Below are positions 1-6,527 of a stretch of 9,655 bases of DNA, in pieces. Each line of letters begins with the position of its first letter. The stretch's first letter is position 1. The notes beneath the pieces were generated by a model, which was not told where the DNA came from, did not search any database, and saw nothing but the letters and a program-made list of their open reading frames with translations. The translations under genes were made by a program, and so were the position numbers. The DNA is from Lentisphaeria bacterium (GTDB taxonomy: Bacteria > Verrucomicrobiota > Lentisphaeria > Victivallales > JAUVCU01), in contig JAUVCU010000036.1 in NCBI GenBank assembly GCA_030590715.1, forward strand, positions 1 through 9,655, in the 5' to 3' direction.

Positions 1-1
1 C

Positions 2-868
2 GGGGAACCTATAACACTTCGGGACATTATCCGAAAGTGCGGGAGCCGTCGGTTGACTGCCGAAATTATAGAAATTTCGAACAATCTGAACAACAGCAAA
101 AACAGTGCTGCTTTGCGCCGGATCGTCGATCAGTTTATTACTAACAAATTAATTTTACTGGAATTTAATAAAGCCGGCTATACCGTTCCCAAACAGCTGA
201 TAGAAGACAAACTGGATATGCTTTCGGAAGCGATGAAATGCAAAAACAGGACAGAACTTGACCGGAAATTAAAACAGGGCGGAAGCAGTCTGGCCGAAGC
301 CCGTAAAGTAGCCAAAGAGCAAACTGCGATCGAACTGATGTACAACGACCTGCAGCAGAAAAATATTAACTGTACACCTCGCGAGATTTACGAGTACTAC
401 CAGAGCAATCTGGAAAAATTTAAAAGTAGTGATACCTATCATCTGAACGCCATAGCAATAGGCCGTAAAGTAAGACCAGTTGTAATGCAGAAGGTATTTG
501 CTCAACAATGTCACGATGAAATTAAAACGAATACACTTTCTGATTTCGAAATAGCCGCGACGAAGTATTCAGACTTGAAATCGAGGAATAACAAAGGCTT
601 CGTTGCCACATTACAAGCGGCAGAATTACAGAAAGGCTTTGCCGCCGCGATTGAGCAAAATGGTTTAGACAAAGCCATCGGACCACTGATCCTCGGCGAC
701 GACTTCTATTTTATTTATGCCAGACTAGCCGAAAAAGGAAAAACGACTCCTTTCACTGAAGTACAGAAACGGATAGGAACAACCCTGAAAGCACAAAAGT
801 TTTCTGTTGAAAAAAAGAAATTTATCGCTAAACTGAAAGAATCAAGCAGGGTCAACTACAACTTTTGA
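2..868 (+). CDS. SurA/PpiC-like periplasmic chaperone, 5'-truncated by window edge
   Basis: The frame is open from the window's first bases. The first in-window start candidate is TTG 53, but the 17 codons before it read GEPITLRDIIRK..., which resembles the 'VNGEPIT' opening of mature SurA-family proteins, so the real start and signal peptide probably lie upstream. From residue 1 at TTG 53, residues about 1-125 form a charged helical SurA_N-like region and about 126-228 a parvulin-like (PpiC) domain (DFEIAATKYSD at 164-174, then the GPLILGDDFYFIYARL strand). The two histidines usual in active parvulins appear replaced by Ala133 and Phe220, so I infer a chaperone rather than an active prolyl isomerase. 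Such proteins escort unfolded outer-membrane proteins through the periplasm. The next gene starts 16 nt downstream, suggesting one operon with the TonB genes. The family call is fairly sure; the exact subfamily is not. Confidence 0.75.
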   Translation, partial: GEPITLRDIIRKCGSRRLTAEIIEISNNLNNSKNSAALRRIVDQFITNKLILLEFNKAGYTVPKQLIEDKLDMLSEAMKCKNRTELDRKLKQGGSSLAEARKVAKEQTAIELMYNDLQQKNINCTPREIYEYYQSNLEKFKSSDTYHLNAIAIGRKVRPVVMQKVFAQQCHDEIKTNTLSDFEIAATKYSDLKSRNNKGFVATLQAAELQKGFAAAIEQNGLDKAIGPLILGDDFYFIYARLAEKGKTTPFTEVQKRIGTTLKAQKFSVEKKKFIAKLKESSRVNYNF

Positions 869-884
869 TTGGAACCTAAAAATT

Positions 885-1637
885 ATGAATATGAGACAGA
901 CAATCGCTACAATAATTTTATTGATGACTGCACACGTGTCGACGGCAGAAGAATACGACCAGTTTAGGATTTCAATTAAAGAATGGATCAAACTGAGAAA
1001 AGAGGTAACAATAGCCGAGGAAAACTGGCAAAAGGAAAACACCATTCTACAGGCTGAACACGATGCATTAAAAGCACGTACTGATCAAATTAAACAGCAA
1101 AACGAGCTCCTTCAAAAGGAAAAACGAAAGCTGGATAAGGAATACTCGGCACAAAATACAAAGTCAAAAGATCTCATCTTGAAACTTTCTCAAGCCAGCC
1201 AAAATCTCACGAAAAAAGAGTCGGACCAGGCAGCTATTAACAACCTGTTGATGACTGGCAAAAGTCCAGAAAAAGAAAACTCAAAAAATAACAGTTTATC
1301 AACAACGGAACAATTTCTGACCAGACTTGAGAGTCTCATTAAACAGGATGAATTGGCGAAAGAAAAGTCACTTCAGATCTGGCAAAAGCAGATCGAGATT
1401 GAAGTTCCAAATTCGGGAAAGCGAATCGTTGACGTTTTACTGTTAGGTATTTCTAACGCGTTTGCTGTTACAACCGACAACACAAATGCGGCTAAAGCAA
1501 CGGCTGGTCCAAATGGCTGGAATTGGGAATGGAATCCAAAATATGTTCAGAACTTCAGAGCTGCAATCGAAGAATTTAAAGACCCCGACTCTCCGGGCAT
1601 AATTGATCTGCCACTCGAAGTAGCAGGAGGAAAATAA
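885..1637 (+). CDS. DUF3450-like secreted coiled-coil protein of TonB2-type cluster
   Basis: This 250-aa protein begins with a signal peptide (hydrophobic residues 6-20, probable cleavage STA/EE after residue 21). A long Lys/Glu/Gln-rich helical region, about 30-125, looks like a coiled coil. The C-terminal part is a small domain with an aromatic GWNWEWNPKYVQNF segment (about 208-221) and an LPLEVAGGK tail. The family call rests on layout: coiled coil first, a tryptophan-containing segment, a helix, and a 'LP' tail that resembles DUF3450 proteins, plus its place directly before a ttpC-like gene, where Vibrio TonB2 loci carry a DUF3450 gene. Sequence similarity is weak by eye. Role: periplasmic accessory, function in general unresolved. 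Start ATG 885 has only a weak GGAA upstream; ATG 891 (Met3) is an alternative. Its stop is 1 nt before the next start, and an AGGAGG at 1625-1630 within its end serves the next gene. Confidence 0.6.
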   Translation: MNMRQTIATIILLMTAHVSTAEEYDQFRISIKEWIKLRKEVTIAEENWQKENTILQAEHDALKARTDQIKQQNELLQKEKRKLDKEYSAQNTKSKDLILKLSQASQNLTKKESDQAAINNLLMTGKSPEKENSKNNSLSTTEQFLTRLESLIKQDELAKEKSLQIWQKQIEIEVPNSGKRIVDVLLLGISNAFAVTTDNTNAAKATAGPNGWNWEWNPKYVQNFRAAIEEFKDPDSPGIIDLPLEVAGGK

Positions 1638-1638
1638 G

Positions 1639-3045
1639 ATGAAAAACGTTCTTCTGATATTTGTGCTGTTATTTGCAGGCACTGCCGCAGAATGTCACGC
1701 TGCGTCAACGTATTCAAAAGCAAATTTAAAATTGCTCAAGGATATTGAAACGGCTCAATCCGACCTCGGCAATAAGATCGGTGTGATCGAGAATAAACGC
1801 TCTCTTATTATTAACCGAATTGAAACACTGAAAAAAGAGTTGGATTATCAACAAAAACTTCAAGCTGAAAACAAGGCGGTACTAAACGCAGTTAAGTCAA
1901 AGGTAAGAGCTGCAGAAAAATTAAACAGCTCTGCTGCTGATATTCAAAACAGACTGGCTAATCTGTGTACAAATTATAAAAACGCTCTTGAGACGAACAT
2001 AACATTTTCAGAATCTGAGTTTTACCGAGCAAAACTTGACGCAGTCGCACTTAAGCATAACTCAACGGTAAAGGGCTACCTTTCTGATCTTCAAAAATTG
2101 TTTGATATTTCCAGAGAGATCGACTTCTACAGAATTGGCGGATTGTCAATTCCGGCTCGTGCTTCCACATCTGAAGGAAAAGTAGTTGACGGAAGATATT
2201 ATCGGTTCGGTTCGGCGGAGTACTTCCACTCCGATTCTCTTGCCGGCATTCCCGTTTTCGATTCAACAAAGTTACTCCCTTCTATCGAAGCAGTTTCGCC
2301 TAAATTACAACAGCAAATCAACACACTCGCAACCACGAACAAAGCATCACTGCCTGTTTATAAAAATCAGCAGAGCCTTAAAGCTTCAACGCAAAACCAG
2401 GGACTGATCGACCACATTAAACGTGGCGGACCTGTTGTTATTCCCATTATCATTTTGGGTATTCTCTCTATTTTCGTGACCGTATTCAAAAGTATTCAAC
2501 TAAGCAATATCGGGACTTCAACATGGTCAAAAAGCGTTATAAACATTGTGACAAAGCTGAATTCCGGCGACAAAGAATCAGCTGAGGAGCTAGCCGGTAA
2601 ACTGCAGAATCCATTGCGTGACGCTATCATTGTCGGCGTTCGCCACACGCACGTATCAAAGGAATATCTGGAAGAACTTATGTTTGAAAAAATTATGACT
2701 CAGTTACCCAAGCTTGAAAGAATGGTAACGATCCTTGCGGTCAGCGCCGGATCCGCACCTTTGCTGGGCCTTCTGGGAACCGTTACCGGAATGATCCATA
2801 CTTTCAACATGATCTCTGTATATGGTTCAGGGAACGCACAATCGCTTTCCGGCGGGATCTCACAGGCATTGATAACAACCGAGCTCGGGCTTATTGTCGC
2901 CATTCCCGCACTGCTTATGAACTCCTTTATTACCGGGAAAATCAAAAAATGCGTTGCGGCGACCCAAACGAATTCGGTCATTTTTGTCAATGCTCTCAAG
3001 ATCCATGACCACTCGAACAAAAATAAAAATGAGATAGCCGGCTGA
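1639..3045 (+). CDS. ttpC: TtpC-like TonB-system protein (periplasmic coiled coil plus ExbB/TolQ domain)
   Basis: The 468-aa protein has a signal peptide (residues 1-22, ending CHAAS), a periplasmic coiled coil (about 25-120) and a further periplasmic region to about 255. It then becomes an inner-membrane MotA/TolQ/ExbB domain: TM1 about 264-284 after the 'HIKRGGPVVIPI' entry, a cytoplasmic segment of about 80 residues, TM2 about 365-390 containing LLGLLGTVTGMIHTFN, and TM3 about 405-432 containing GGISQALITTELGLIVAIP. This two-part layout is typical of TtpC, the extra component of Vibrio-type TonB2 systems, and differs from plain ExbB. It probably joins ExbB2/ExbD2 in the proton-driven motor while the coiled coil reaches into the periplasm. 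An AGGAGG at 1625-1630 supports ATG 1639. The stop overlaps the linker to exbB2, whose ATG is at 3048. Confidence 0.88.
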   Translation: MKNVLLIFVLLFAGTAAECHAASTYSKANLKLLKDIETAQSDLGNKIGVIENKRSLIINRIETLKKELDYQQKLQAENKAVLNAVKSKVRAAEKLNSSAADIQNRLANLCTNYKNALETNITFSESEFYRAKLDAVALKHNSTVKGYLSDLQKLFDISREIDFYRIGGLSIPARASTSEGKVVDGRYYRFGSAEYFHSDSLAGIPVFDSTKLLPSIEAVSPKLQQQINTLATTNKASLPVYKNQQSLKASTQNQGLIDHIKRGGPVVIPIIILGILSIFVTVFKSIQLSNIGTSTWSKSVINIVTKLNSGDKESAEELAGKLQNPLRDAIIVGVRHTHVSKEYLEELMFEKIMTQLPKLERMVTILAVSAGSAPLLGLLGTVTGMIHTFNMISVYGSGNAQSLSGGISQALITTELGLIVAIPALLMNSFITGKIKKCVAATQTNSVIFVNALKIHDHSNKNKNEIAG

Positions 3046-3047
3046 TA

Positions 3048-3512
3048 ATGAATTCAACTATCCTCAATCAAATCGTTGAATACTGGTCGCTTGGCGGTCT
3101 GCTTATGGTACCTATATTTATCGTCTGCACACTATTCTGGCTAAAGTACTTCAAGCTCCGCTACCAAATGAAAGACGACCTCAACCGTGGAATATGTCCC
3201 GATTATTCAGCAGAATTCTTTGTCGTTAACGCCTTGGTTTCAGTGGCCCCGCTTCTTGGACTTTTGGGAACCGTTTCCGGGATGATAACAACGTTCAATT
3301 CCATCAGCCAAAGTGGAGCGAACCTGGTAGACGGAATAAGCCAGGCACTTATCACCACTCAGGTTGGGTTGGCCGTCGCCATACCCGGAGCGTTTGCCGT
3401 TGCCCACCTCAACAGTACCTACCGCAAAATAAACCACGCCATCAATCACAGCGAATCCCTGGTGACGGTAAACTTAAAATCTTCAGAGGAATCCGATGAA
3501 AAAGCTTACTGA
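3048..3512 (+). CDS. exbB2: ExbB2, short MotA/TolQ/ExbB proton-channel protein
   Basis: A 154-aa inner-membrane protein with three predicted membrane segments (about 14-36, 60-82, 98-120). The family signature is plain: LLGLLGTVSGMITTFNSIS at about 69-87 and DGISQALITTQVGLAVAIPG at about 95-114, closely paralleling the C-terminal half of the upstream TtpC-like protein. The length is well below E. coli ExbB (about 244 aa) and fits the short ExbB2 of TtpC-dependent systems, where the cytoplasmic loop is small. It should form the pentameric proton channel around ExbD that powers TonB. The start is 2 nt after the previous stop and no strong Shine-Dalgarno is visible, suggesting translational coupling. 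Its last 17 nt overlap exbD2. Confidence 0.92.
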   Translation: MNSTILNQIVEYWSLGGLLMVPIFIVCTLFWLKYFKLRYQMKDDLNRGICPDYSAEFFVVNALVSVAPLLGLLGTVSGMITTFNSISQSGANLVDGISQALITTQVGLAVAIPGAFAVAHLNSTYRKINHAINHSESLVTVNLKSSEESDEKAY

Positions 3513-3903
3513 TCTGAATATACAAGCTCACCATGATGTTGATATAAATATGTCTCCACTTGTAGACATGGTTTTTCTGCTTCTCATTTTCTTTATGGTA
3601 ACTGCCGTTTTTGTAAAAGAAACCGGAGTCGAGATTGAAAAGCCGTCAGCTCAGTCGTCCACAGAATTACCGCCCGAAAGCACACTTATAGCGATCACCA
3701 GCGGCGGAAAATACATTCTTGATAAAAATGAAGTTTCGCTTGGAATGATTCAAAGTTTTCTGAAAAGAAACAGTACCAAGCCGGACCGCTCTGTTGTTAT
3801 CCTTGCAGATAAATATTCTAAAACCAGCTCTCTTGTAGATCTTATGGATACCTGCAGAACGGCTGGTGTTTCCAATATTTCACTGGCGACGGAGGAGAAA
3901 TAA
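3496..3903 (+). CDS. exbD2: ExbD2, TonB-system biopolymer transport protein
   Basis: A 135-aa protein of normal ExbD/TolR size. Residues 1-20 are cytoplasmic and residues about 22-41 form the single membrane helix in the conserved frame NMSPLVDMVFLLLIFFMVT. Asp24 sits at the position of the proton-carrying aspartate of ExbD (Asp25 in E. coli). The periplasmic domain follows (about 45-135), with the family pattern of a short strand, 'ISSGGKYILDKNEV'-type turn, a helix and 'VVILADKYSKTSSLVDLMDTCRTAGV'. With ExbB2 it converts proton flow into motion of TonB. The start is supported by AGAGGA at 3485-3490, five bases before ATG 3496, inside the end of exbB2. Its stop TAA overlaps the tonB ATG by one base (TAATG), so the two are probably coupled. 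Confidence 0.93.
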   Translation: MKKLTDLNIQAHHDVDINMSPLVDMVFLLLIFFMVTAVFVKETGVEIEKPSAQSSTELPPESTLIAITSGGKYILDKNEVSLGMIQSFLKRNSTKPDRSVVILADKYSKTSSLVDLMDTCRTAGVSNISLATEEK

Positions 3904-4652
3904 TGGATTCTACTTCAAAAAACAAATTGTTATCACTAGCTGATTACGAAAAGCGGAAATCATCACTTTTGGGCAAACTGCTGCCCGCTATCGGCGCATT
4001 TATAGTCGCTTCGGCTATATTTTTCATCCTGCCGCTTATTCAGAGCATTCCGCAAAAAGAATCTGATAAGACACAAAACTACAGGATCCATACACTCAAG
4101 ATTGACAAACACTTACAAACAGAAAACCAGGAATTGCAGCAAAGAGAAAAACCAGCCAAGAAATTACATGCGTCCCCGACAAAAATGGTGAAGCCGGAGC
4201 TCGATTTTACAGAAAAGTCGAAGCCTCAGTTATCCTATAGTTTTGACATTGAACAGCCTGAATCGCAGCTGAACTTTGATGTTGAATTCTCTAACACTCC
4301 CCTGCCCTTTTCCGACAATACAGTTTCTATAGCCAAACCATTGAAGACACCGGAGCCGAAACTGAATGAATTAGTTTTCGACAAAGCTCCGCGAATAAGA
4401 TCACATCGTCAGCCGGTTTACCCGTATACAGCCCGGATGAAAGGAATTACCGGTTATGTGGACGTTGACTTTACCATAAACGCCTCCGGCTATGTGGAAA
4501 ATATAAAGATTAAAGCTGAATCACCAAAAAATACATTCTCGAAAGCTGCCGGAAAAGCGGTAAAAAAATGGAGATTTCATCCTGCGACAAAAGCCGGAAA
4601 AGCGGTCGTTTCTACCAAAACAATACGACTTAATTTTAAATTGGATAACTAA
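3903..4652 (+). CDS. tonB: TonB energy-transducing protein
   Basis: A 249-aa protein with the TonB layout. A short cytoplasmic N-terminus (1-25) precedes one membrane helix (about 26-48), then a long charged spacer (about 50-160) rich in Lys, Glu, Gln and Ser with scattered prolines. The C-terminal TonB domain (about 163-249) shows the family landmarks: RQPVYPYTARMKGITGYVDVDF, the 'INASGYVENIKI' strand, KWRFHPA at 222-228 and a final IRLNFKL strand. That domain would contact the TonB box of outer-membrane receptors. The start overlaps the exbD2 stop, and a GGAGGAG at 3891-3897 lies five bases before ATG 3903, the best ribosome site in the window. The spacer lacks the regular Pro-Lys/Pro-Glu repeats of E. 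coli TonB. No receptor gene is in the window, so the partner is unknown. Confidence 0.93.
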   Translation: MDSTSKNKLLSLADYEKRKSSLLGKLLPAIGAFIVASAIFFILPLIQSIPQKESDKTQNYRIHTLKIDKHLQTENQELQQREKPAKKLHASPTKMVKPELDFTEKSKPQLSYSFDIEQPESQLNFDVEFSNTPLPFSDNTVSIAKPLKTPEPKLNELVFDKAPRIRSHRQPVYPYTARMKGITGYVDVDFTINASGYVENIKIKAESPKNTFSKAAGKAVKKWRFHPATKAGKAVVSTKTIRLNFKLDN

Positions 4653-4657
4653 TACAA

Positions 4658-5983
4658 ATGAAAAACACATTCTCAAAAAAACGTTTCACCTGCATATGTT
4701 TGACCTGTTTCATATCAATAATGGCCAGAAACAGCTCATTTTCACAAAACGTTGAAAAAGAGCAGATCAGGCAGATTTCAAAAGAGGAATCAATTTTAGT
4801 GGTAAAGGCGGAAGAGTTGGCTCGAAATGATATAAAACGTGCGATTTCCACTCTAAGATCAGCACGAAATGATAATTCCAGCACGATCTTCCTTTTTAAG
4901 CTTTCCGAATTGCTTTTGCAGGGGTCACAAAAAGAGGCGGCAATAAAAATTCTGAAACAGATCATTTCTGCTGATTCCACATTTTATCAGGCACGCGAAA
5001 ACCTGATCTCGCTGTATCTCGAAAAAGACCAGTTTGCGCAGGTTGTAAAGCATATTTCGATAATTATGGACACGAGAGTTGAGAACAAACAAAAATACCG
5101 TAAGATCATTGCGTTTTGTCTCTACGAATTGGGAGAAATATCGGGAGCAAACCTAGCCTATAAGCAGGCACTTATGGTAGAGCCGGGCGATAAGCAGTTG
5201 ACCAATGGACTTATTCAAACCTCTCTCGCTCTTGAAGACTATGTCACTGCAAAAGCGGTTGCTACAAAAGCTCTGGAAACAGACCCTCTAAACAGAAACT
5301 TGTGGATGATGCTGTCTGACTTTTGCCTTCAAAATGAAAATCATTCAGAAGCCCTTCAGTGGCTTGAGGGTGCAAGACGCATTGGTGTGCTAACTCAACA
5401 TGACCTTTTCACTCTAGCACAAATCTATATGTACGAAAATATGAAAGACAACGCAACTGATATTTTTCTTAAAATTGGAAGCACTGAAAATAGTAAGCCA
5501 AACCTGATACTCGATTCGTCTGAAATTCTGATTCAGGCCGGGAAAGTTGATGCTGCAGAAACAATACTTAACAAATTAAAAGGCAACCACAAACTGCCGC
5601 CAAAAGACATTGTTAAAGTAAACTACCTTGCGGCCTCTATTCTCCATGCAAATGGGGAAATACAACAAGCTGTTGATAAGTATGAAAAAGTATTGAAGAG
5701 CGCACCACTTCACGCTGATACGCTGATGAAACTTGCAAAAATATATTTCAACAACAAAAGTTATCCACAGGCTATGGTCTGCTATAAAAGGCTGGAGTAT
5801 CTGCCTAAGCACAAACATCTTTCGCAAATCAGACAGAGTGTGATTGCCGTTGAGAATAATGATTATTCAAAGGCACTTAATCTTTTAGATGAAGTGATGA
5901 CGAATGATCCATCCACCGAAATAAAGCGCTACTACCAGCAGATAAAACACATTAATGAACAGGAAATGAGAAATGAGAAATAG
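4658..5983 (+). CDS. Secreted TPR-repeat protein of the TonB2-type operon
   Basis: A 441-aa protein with a probable signal peptide: KKRF followed by a hydrophobic stretch at about 10-22, with likely cleavage near residues 29-30 (SSFS/QN). The rest is made of helical pairs with tetratricopeptide spacing. The clearest repeats are around 150-183 (ANLAYKQALMVEPGD), 185-215 (TAKAVATKALETDPLN), 218-245, 320-351 (AVDKYEKVLKSAPLHADTLMKLAKIYF) and 354-385. TPR proteins bind other proteins; in Vibrio-type TonB2 loci a TPR gene commonly follows tonB2, and this order is kept here, so I infer a periplasmic or outer-membrane-side scaffold for the TonB machine. It begins 5 nt after the tonB stop with no strong ribosome site. 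Its stop overlaps the ATG at 5973 (ATGAGAAATAG). Confidence 0.85.
   Translation: MKNTFSKKRFTCICLTCFISIMARNSSFSQNVEKEQIRQISKEESILVVKAEELARNDIKRAISTLRSARNDNSSTIFLFKLSELLLQGSQKEAAIKILKQIISADSTFYQARENLISLYLEKDQFAQVVKHISIIMDTRVENKQKYRKIIAFCLYELGEISGANLAYKQALMVEPGDKQLTNGLIQTSLALEDYVTAKAVATKALETDPLNRNLWMMLSDFCLQNENHSEALQWLEGARRIGVLTQHDLFTLAQIYMYENMKDNATDIFLKIGSTENSKPNLILDSSEILIQAGKVDAAETILNKLKGNHKLPPKDIVKVNYLAASILHANGEIQQAVDKYEKVLKSAPLHADTLMKLAKIYFNNKSYPQAMVCYKRLEYLPKHKHLSQIRQSVIAVENNDYSKALNLLDEVMTNDPSTEIKRYYQQIKHINEQEMRNEK
5961..5975 (+). promoter_or_regulatory. Ribosome site and start overlapping the TPR stop
   Basis: AGGA (5961-5964) lies eight bases before ATG 5973, and that ATG overlaps the TPR gene's end (stop 5981-5983). 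Nearly all other junctions in this operon overlap or abut, so this looks like the original start of the next gene. It would begin MRNRIMRRIIKF, a basic stretch like the n-region of a signal peptide. See the binding-protein entry for the competing start at 6513. Confidence 0.45.
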
Positions 5984-6024
5984 AATAATGCGACGAATTA
6001 TAAAATTCACCTCACAAATAAAAA

Positions 6025-6086
6025 TACCTAGGATTGCGCACTCCGTGCTTACCCTAGGCTTATATAAAACCATGCCCCCGGCATTC
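6025..6086. repeat. Repeat A, copy 1 (CCTAGG hairpin plus ATGCC hairpin)
   Basis: A 62-bp unit with two hairpins. The first is bounded by CCTAGG (6027-6032) and CCCTAGG (6052-6058) with an inner GCAC/GTGC stem. The second is ATGCC-CCC-GGCAT at 6072-6084. It matches copy 2 (6367-6428) at 53 of 62 positions with no gaps; changes such as the inner GCGC/GCGC versus GCAC/GTGC keep a stem possible, which suggests selection for, or a mobile origin of, the folded form. Confidence 0.85.
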
Positions 6087-6160
6087 CGACAATCGAGCAA
6101 ACGAAAAACTTCAGCTTGGTCACACGCGAAACGAGCTCGAAGACTTGGATGGCATTCGCA

Positions 6161-6193
6161 CCTTCAGGCGGAAGTCACGGGGAGCTTTAGCGA
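6161..6193. repeat. Repeat B, copy 1
   Basis: A 33-bp unit starting CCTTCAGGCGGAAG and ending GAGCTTTAGCGA. It differs from copy 2 (6257-6289) at one base (CACGG versus CATGG). The copies are 96 bp apart, so they encode the same peptide (LQAEVxGSFS) in the frame of the binding-protein gene. Confidence 0.88.
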
Positions 6194-6256
6194 TTCAATC
6201 ACAAAGCCAAGCCGAAATTCAAACCAAATAAAAAAGTCAAAACGGTCAGAGTCCCG

Positions 6257-6289
6257 CCTTCAGGCGGAAGTCATGGGGAGCTTTAGCGA
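6257..6289. repeat. Repeat B, copy 2, with hairpin at its start
   Basis: The second copy of the 33-bp unit, 32 of 33 identical to the copy at 6161-6193. Its left edge extends into a perfect hairpin, CCGCC (6254-6258), loop TTCA, GGCGG (6263-6267). Confidence 0.88.
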
Positions 6290-6329
6290 CCAACAACACA
6301 AGCCTATTGTACAACCGTCATTTTTTGAA

Positions 6330-6346
6330 GCACTCCTTCAGAGTGC
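6330..6346. repeat. Hairpin C, GCACTC/GAGTGC
   Basis: A perfect 6-bp stem, GCACTC (6330-6335) and GAGTGC (6341-6346), around a CTTCA loop. It lies between repeat B copy 2 and repeat A copy 2. No T-tract follows on either side, so it is not an obvious terminator. Confidence 0.7.
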
Positions 6347-6366
6347 AATAACTTCTATTCTATCCA

Positions 6367-6428
6367 TACCTAGGGTGGCGCACTTCGCGCTTACCCTAGG
6401 CTATTATAATGCCATGCCTCCGGCATTC
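6367..6428. repeat. Repeat A, copy 2 (CCTAGG hairpin plus ATGCC hairpin)
   Basis: The second 62-bp copy. CCTAGGGT (6369-6376) pairs with ACCCTAGG (6393-6400) and an inner GCGC/GCGC stem closes over ACTTC, giving a long GC-rich hairpin. ATGCC-TCC-GGCAT at 6414-6426 is the second hairpin. Spacing between the hairpins is the same as in copy 1 (45 bp start to start). The unit starts 342 bp after copy 1, a multiple of three. Confidence 0.87.
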
Positions 6429-6434
6429 ATGAAA

Positions 6435-6451
6435 TTGTGCCAACGGCACAA
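6435..6451. repeat. Hairpin D, TTGTGCC/GGCACAA
   Basis: A perfect 7-bp stem: TTGTGCC (6435-6441), loop AAC, GGCACAA (6445-6451). It directly follows repeat A copy 2 and is part of the same hairpin mosaic. Confidence 0.72.
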
Positions 6452-6461
6452 ATCATATAAG

Positions 6462-6489
6462 CATGGGGTAAGCGAAGCGCAACCCCATG
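6462..6489. repeat. Hairpin E, CATGGGGT/ACCCCATG
   Basis: CATGGGGT (6462-6469) pairs with ACCCCATG (6482-6489). A bulge of AA opposite A and a GCG/CGC inner stem over AAG complete it. Its inner sequence GGGTAAGCG...CGC..ACCC is like the reverse complement of the repeat A stem, so E may be a diverged, inverted relative of A. Confidence 0.72.
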
Positions 6490-6510
6490 AACCAGCACAA
6501 CATACATTCA

Positions 6511-6527
6511 GCGTGCTGAAAGCACGC
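6511..6527. repeat. Hairpin F, GCGTGCT/AGCACGC, overlapping a start codon
   Basis: A perfect 7-bp stem: GCGTGCT (6511-6517), loop GAA, AGCACGC (6521-6527). The likely GTG start of the binding protein (6513-6515) lies in the left arm, and the stem encodes the basic start of the signal peptide (MLKAR). If transcribed, the stem would bury that start codon. Confidence 0.72.

Noticed and set aside
3042..3055. GATAATGAATTC as part of a Fur box
   Set aside because: Only one half resembles the GATAATGATAATCATTATC consensus, and it sits inside a translational junction rather than in a promoter.
6405..6410. TATAAT as a -10 promoter element before the binding-protein gene
   Set aside because: It lies within repeat A copy 2, and no TTGACA-like -35 is found about 17 bp upstream. 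Copy 1 has TATATAAA at that place instead. A promoter is possible but unsupported.
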